Notes under the pieces: model-generated
What the model was told of the DNA's origin: nothing
The model's input: only the letters and a program-made list of their open reading frames with translations
Databases searched by the model: none
Shown: positions 6,703 through 6,941 of the stretch, piece by piece
Position numbering within the stretch: the stretch's first letter is position 1
Layout of the letters: each line of letters begins with the position of its first letter
From: Stenotrophomonas sp. UBA7346
Lineage (GTDB): Bacteria > Pseudomonadota > Gammaproteobacteria > Xanthomonadales > Xanthomonadaceae
Assembly: GCA_002471015.1 (NCBI GenBank)
Contig: DKPB01000070.1
Coordinates: 1 to 6,941 of the forward strand
DNA: 6,941 nt
Reading direction: 5' to 3'
Program-made: the position numbers and the translations under genes

Positions 6703-6941
6703 AGACCTTCTCTCACTCGCTGTTGTTCATCGCCCTGGCCGCCAGCGGCAACGCCTTCGCGCAGGACCCGCATGCGGGCCACGCCGGGCACGCCGCTGAA
6801 GCAAAGCCGGCAGTGGATCCACATGCCGGGCACAACATGCCCAAGGCCAAGCCGGCCGATCCGCATGCTGCACACCGTGGTCATGGCGGCAAGGCCAAGG
6901 CTGCTGATCCGCATGCCGGTCATGCCATGCCCAAGGCGGAA
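6699..6941 (+). CDS. copB: Copper resistance protein CopB, N-terminal part (cut by window end)
   Basis: The first 81 codons are present and open to the last base of the window. ATG overlaps the copA stop as ATGA, with TGAGGA (6686-6691) seven bases upstream. The product begins with a Sec signal peptide (residues 1-21, likely cleaved after AFA). It is followed by a His-rich region of four imperfect units starting DPHA at residues 23, 40, 54 and 70, mostly as DPHAGH and spaced 14-17 residues apart, with MPKA at two sites. CopB proteins are outer-membrane beta-barrel partners of CopA whose N-termini often carry Met/His-rich metal-binding repeats; the barrel domain itself would lie beyond the window. 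The assignment rests on gene order and this N-terminus, not on the barrel. Confidence 0.87.
   Translation, partial: MKTFSHSLLFIALAASGNAFAQDPHAGHAGHAAEAKPAVDPHAGHNMPKAKPADPHAAHRGHGGKAKAADPHAGHAMPKAE

Overview
The window is GC-rich DNA that looks like a gammaproteobacterial chromosome of the Xanthomonadaceae, most likely Stenotrophomonas or a close relative. The clues are a copL-copA-copB copper-resistance arrangement typical of Xanthomonas/Stenotrophomonas, GTAG-headed REP palindromes resembling the SMAG repeats of Stenotrophomonas maltophilia, and a composite inverted repeat built on a widespread 'TTCCCGCGAAGGCGGGAA' palindrome. The genus is an inference from these features; no search was run.

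Layout. (1) Bases 1-503 hold no gene. They carry about 3.6 tandem copies of a 135-136 bp unit. Each unit is an inverted pair of REP-like hairpins (68 bp) plus a linker with a third hairpin. (2) Bases 504-4119 carry three minus-strand genes, read right to left and probably co-transcribed: a PLP-dependent cysteine synthase/desulfhydrase-family enzyme (Cds1-like), then after 34 bases oligopeptidase A (prlC, zinc peptidase family M3), then after 48 bases a small membrane-anchored SH3-domain protein with a TTG start. The REP array lies directly downstream of this unit. (3) Bases 4120-4425 are a divergent intergenic region. It contains a long inverted repeat (4235-4336), a 25-bp dyad (4351-4375), a candidate extended -10 promoter (4390-4398), and an overlapping candidate 8-codon leader ORF. 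(4) Bases 4426-6941 carry the plus-strand copper operon: copL (small exported Cys/His-rich regulator), copA (Tat-exported multicopper oxidase, 600 aa), and the first 81 codons of copB, which overlaps copA by ATGA.

How the genes fit together. CopA is expected to act in the periplasm as a cuprous oxidase and copper binder. CopB is the usual outer-membrane partner. CopL is known in Xanthomonas to be needed for copper induction. The architecture here suggests copper control at the mRNA level: CopL has clustered Cys/His and a proline-rich tail, and a composite stem-loop (4851-4888) ends exactly where the copA ribosome-binding site begins. This resembles the copper-responsive upstream ORFs described in Bordetella and Rhodobacter. 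That link is the most interesting hypothesis in the window; the other genes look like ordinary members of known families.
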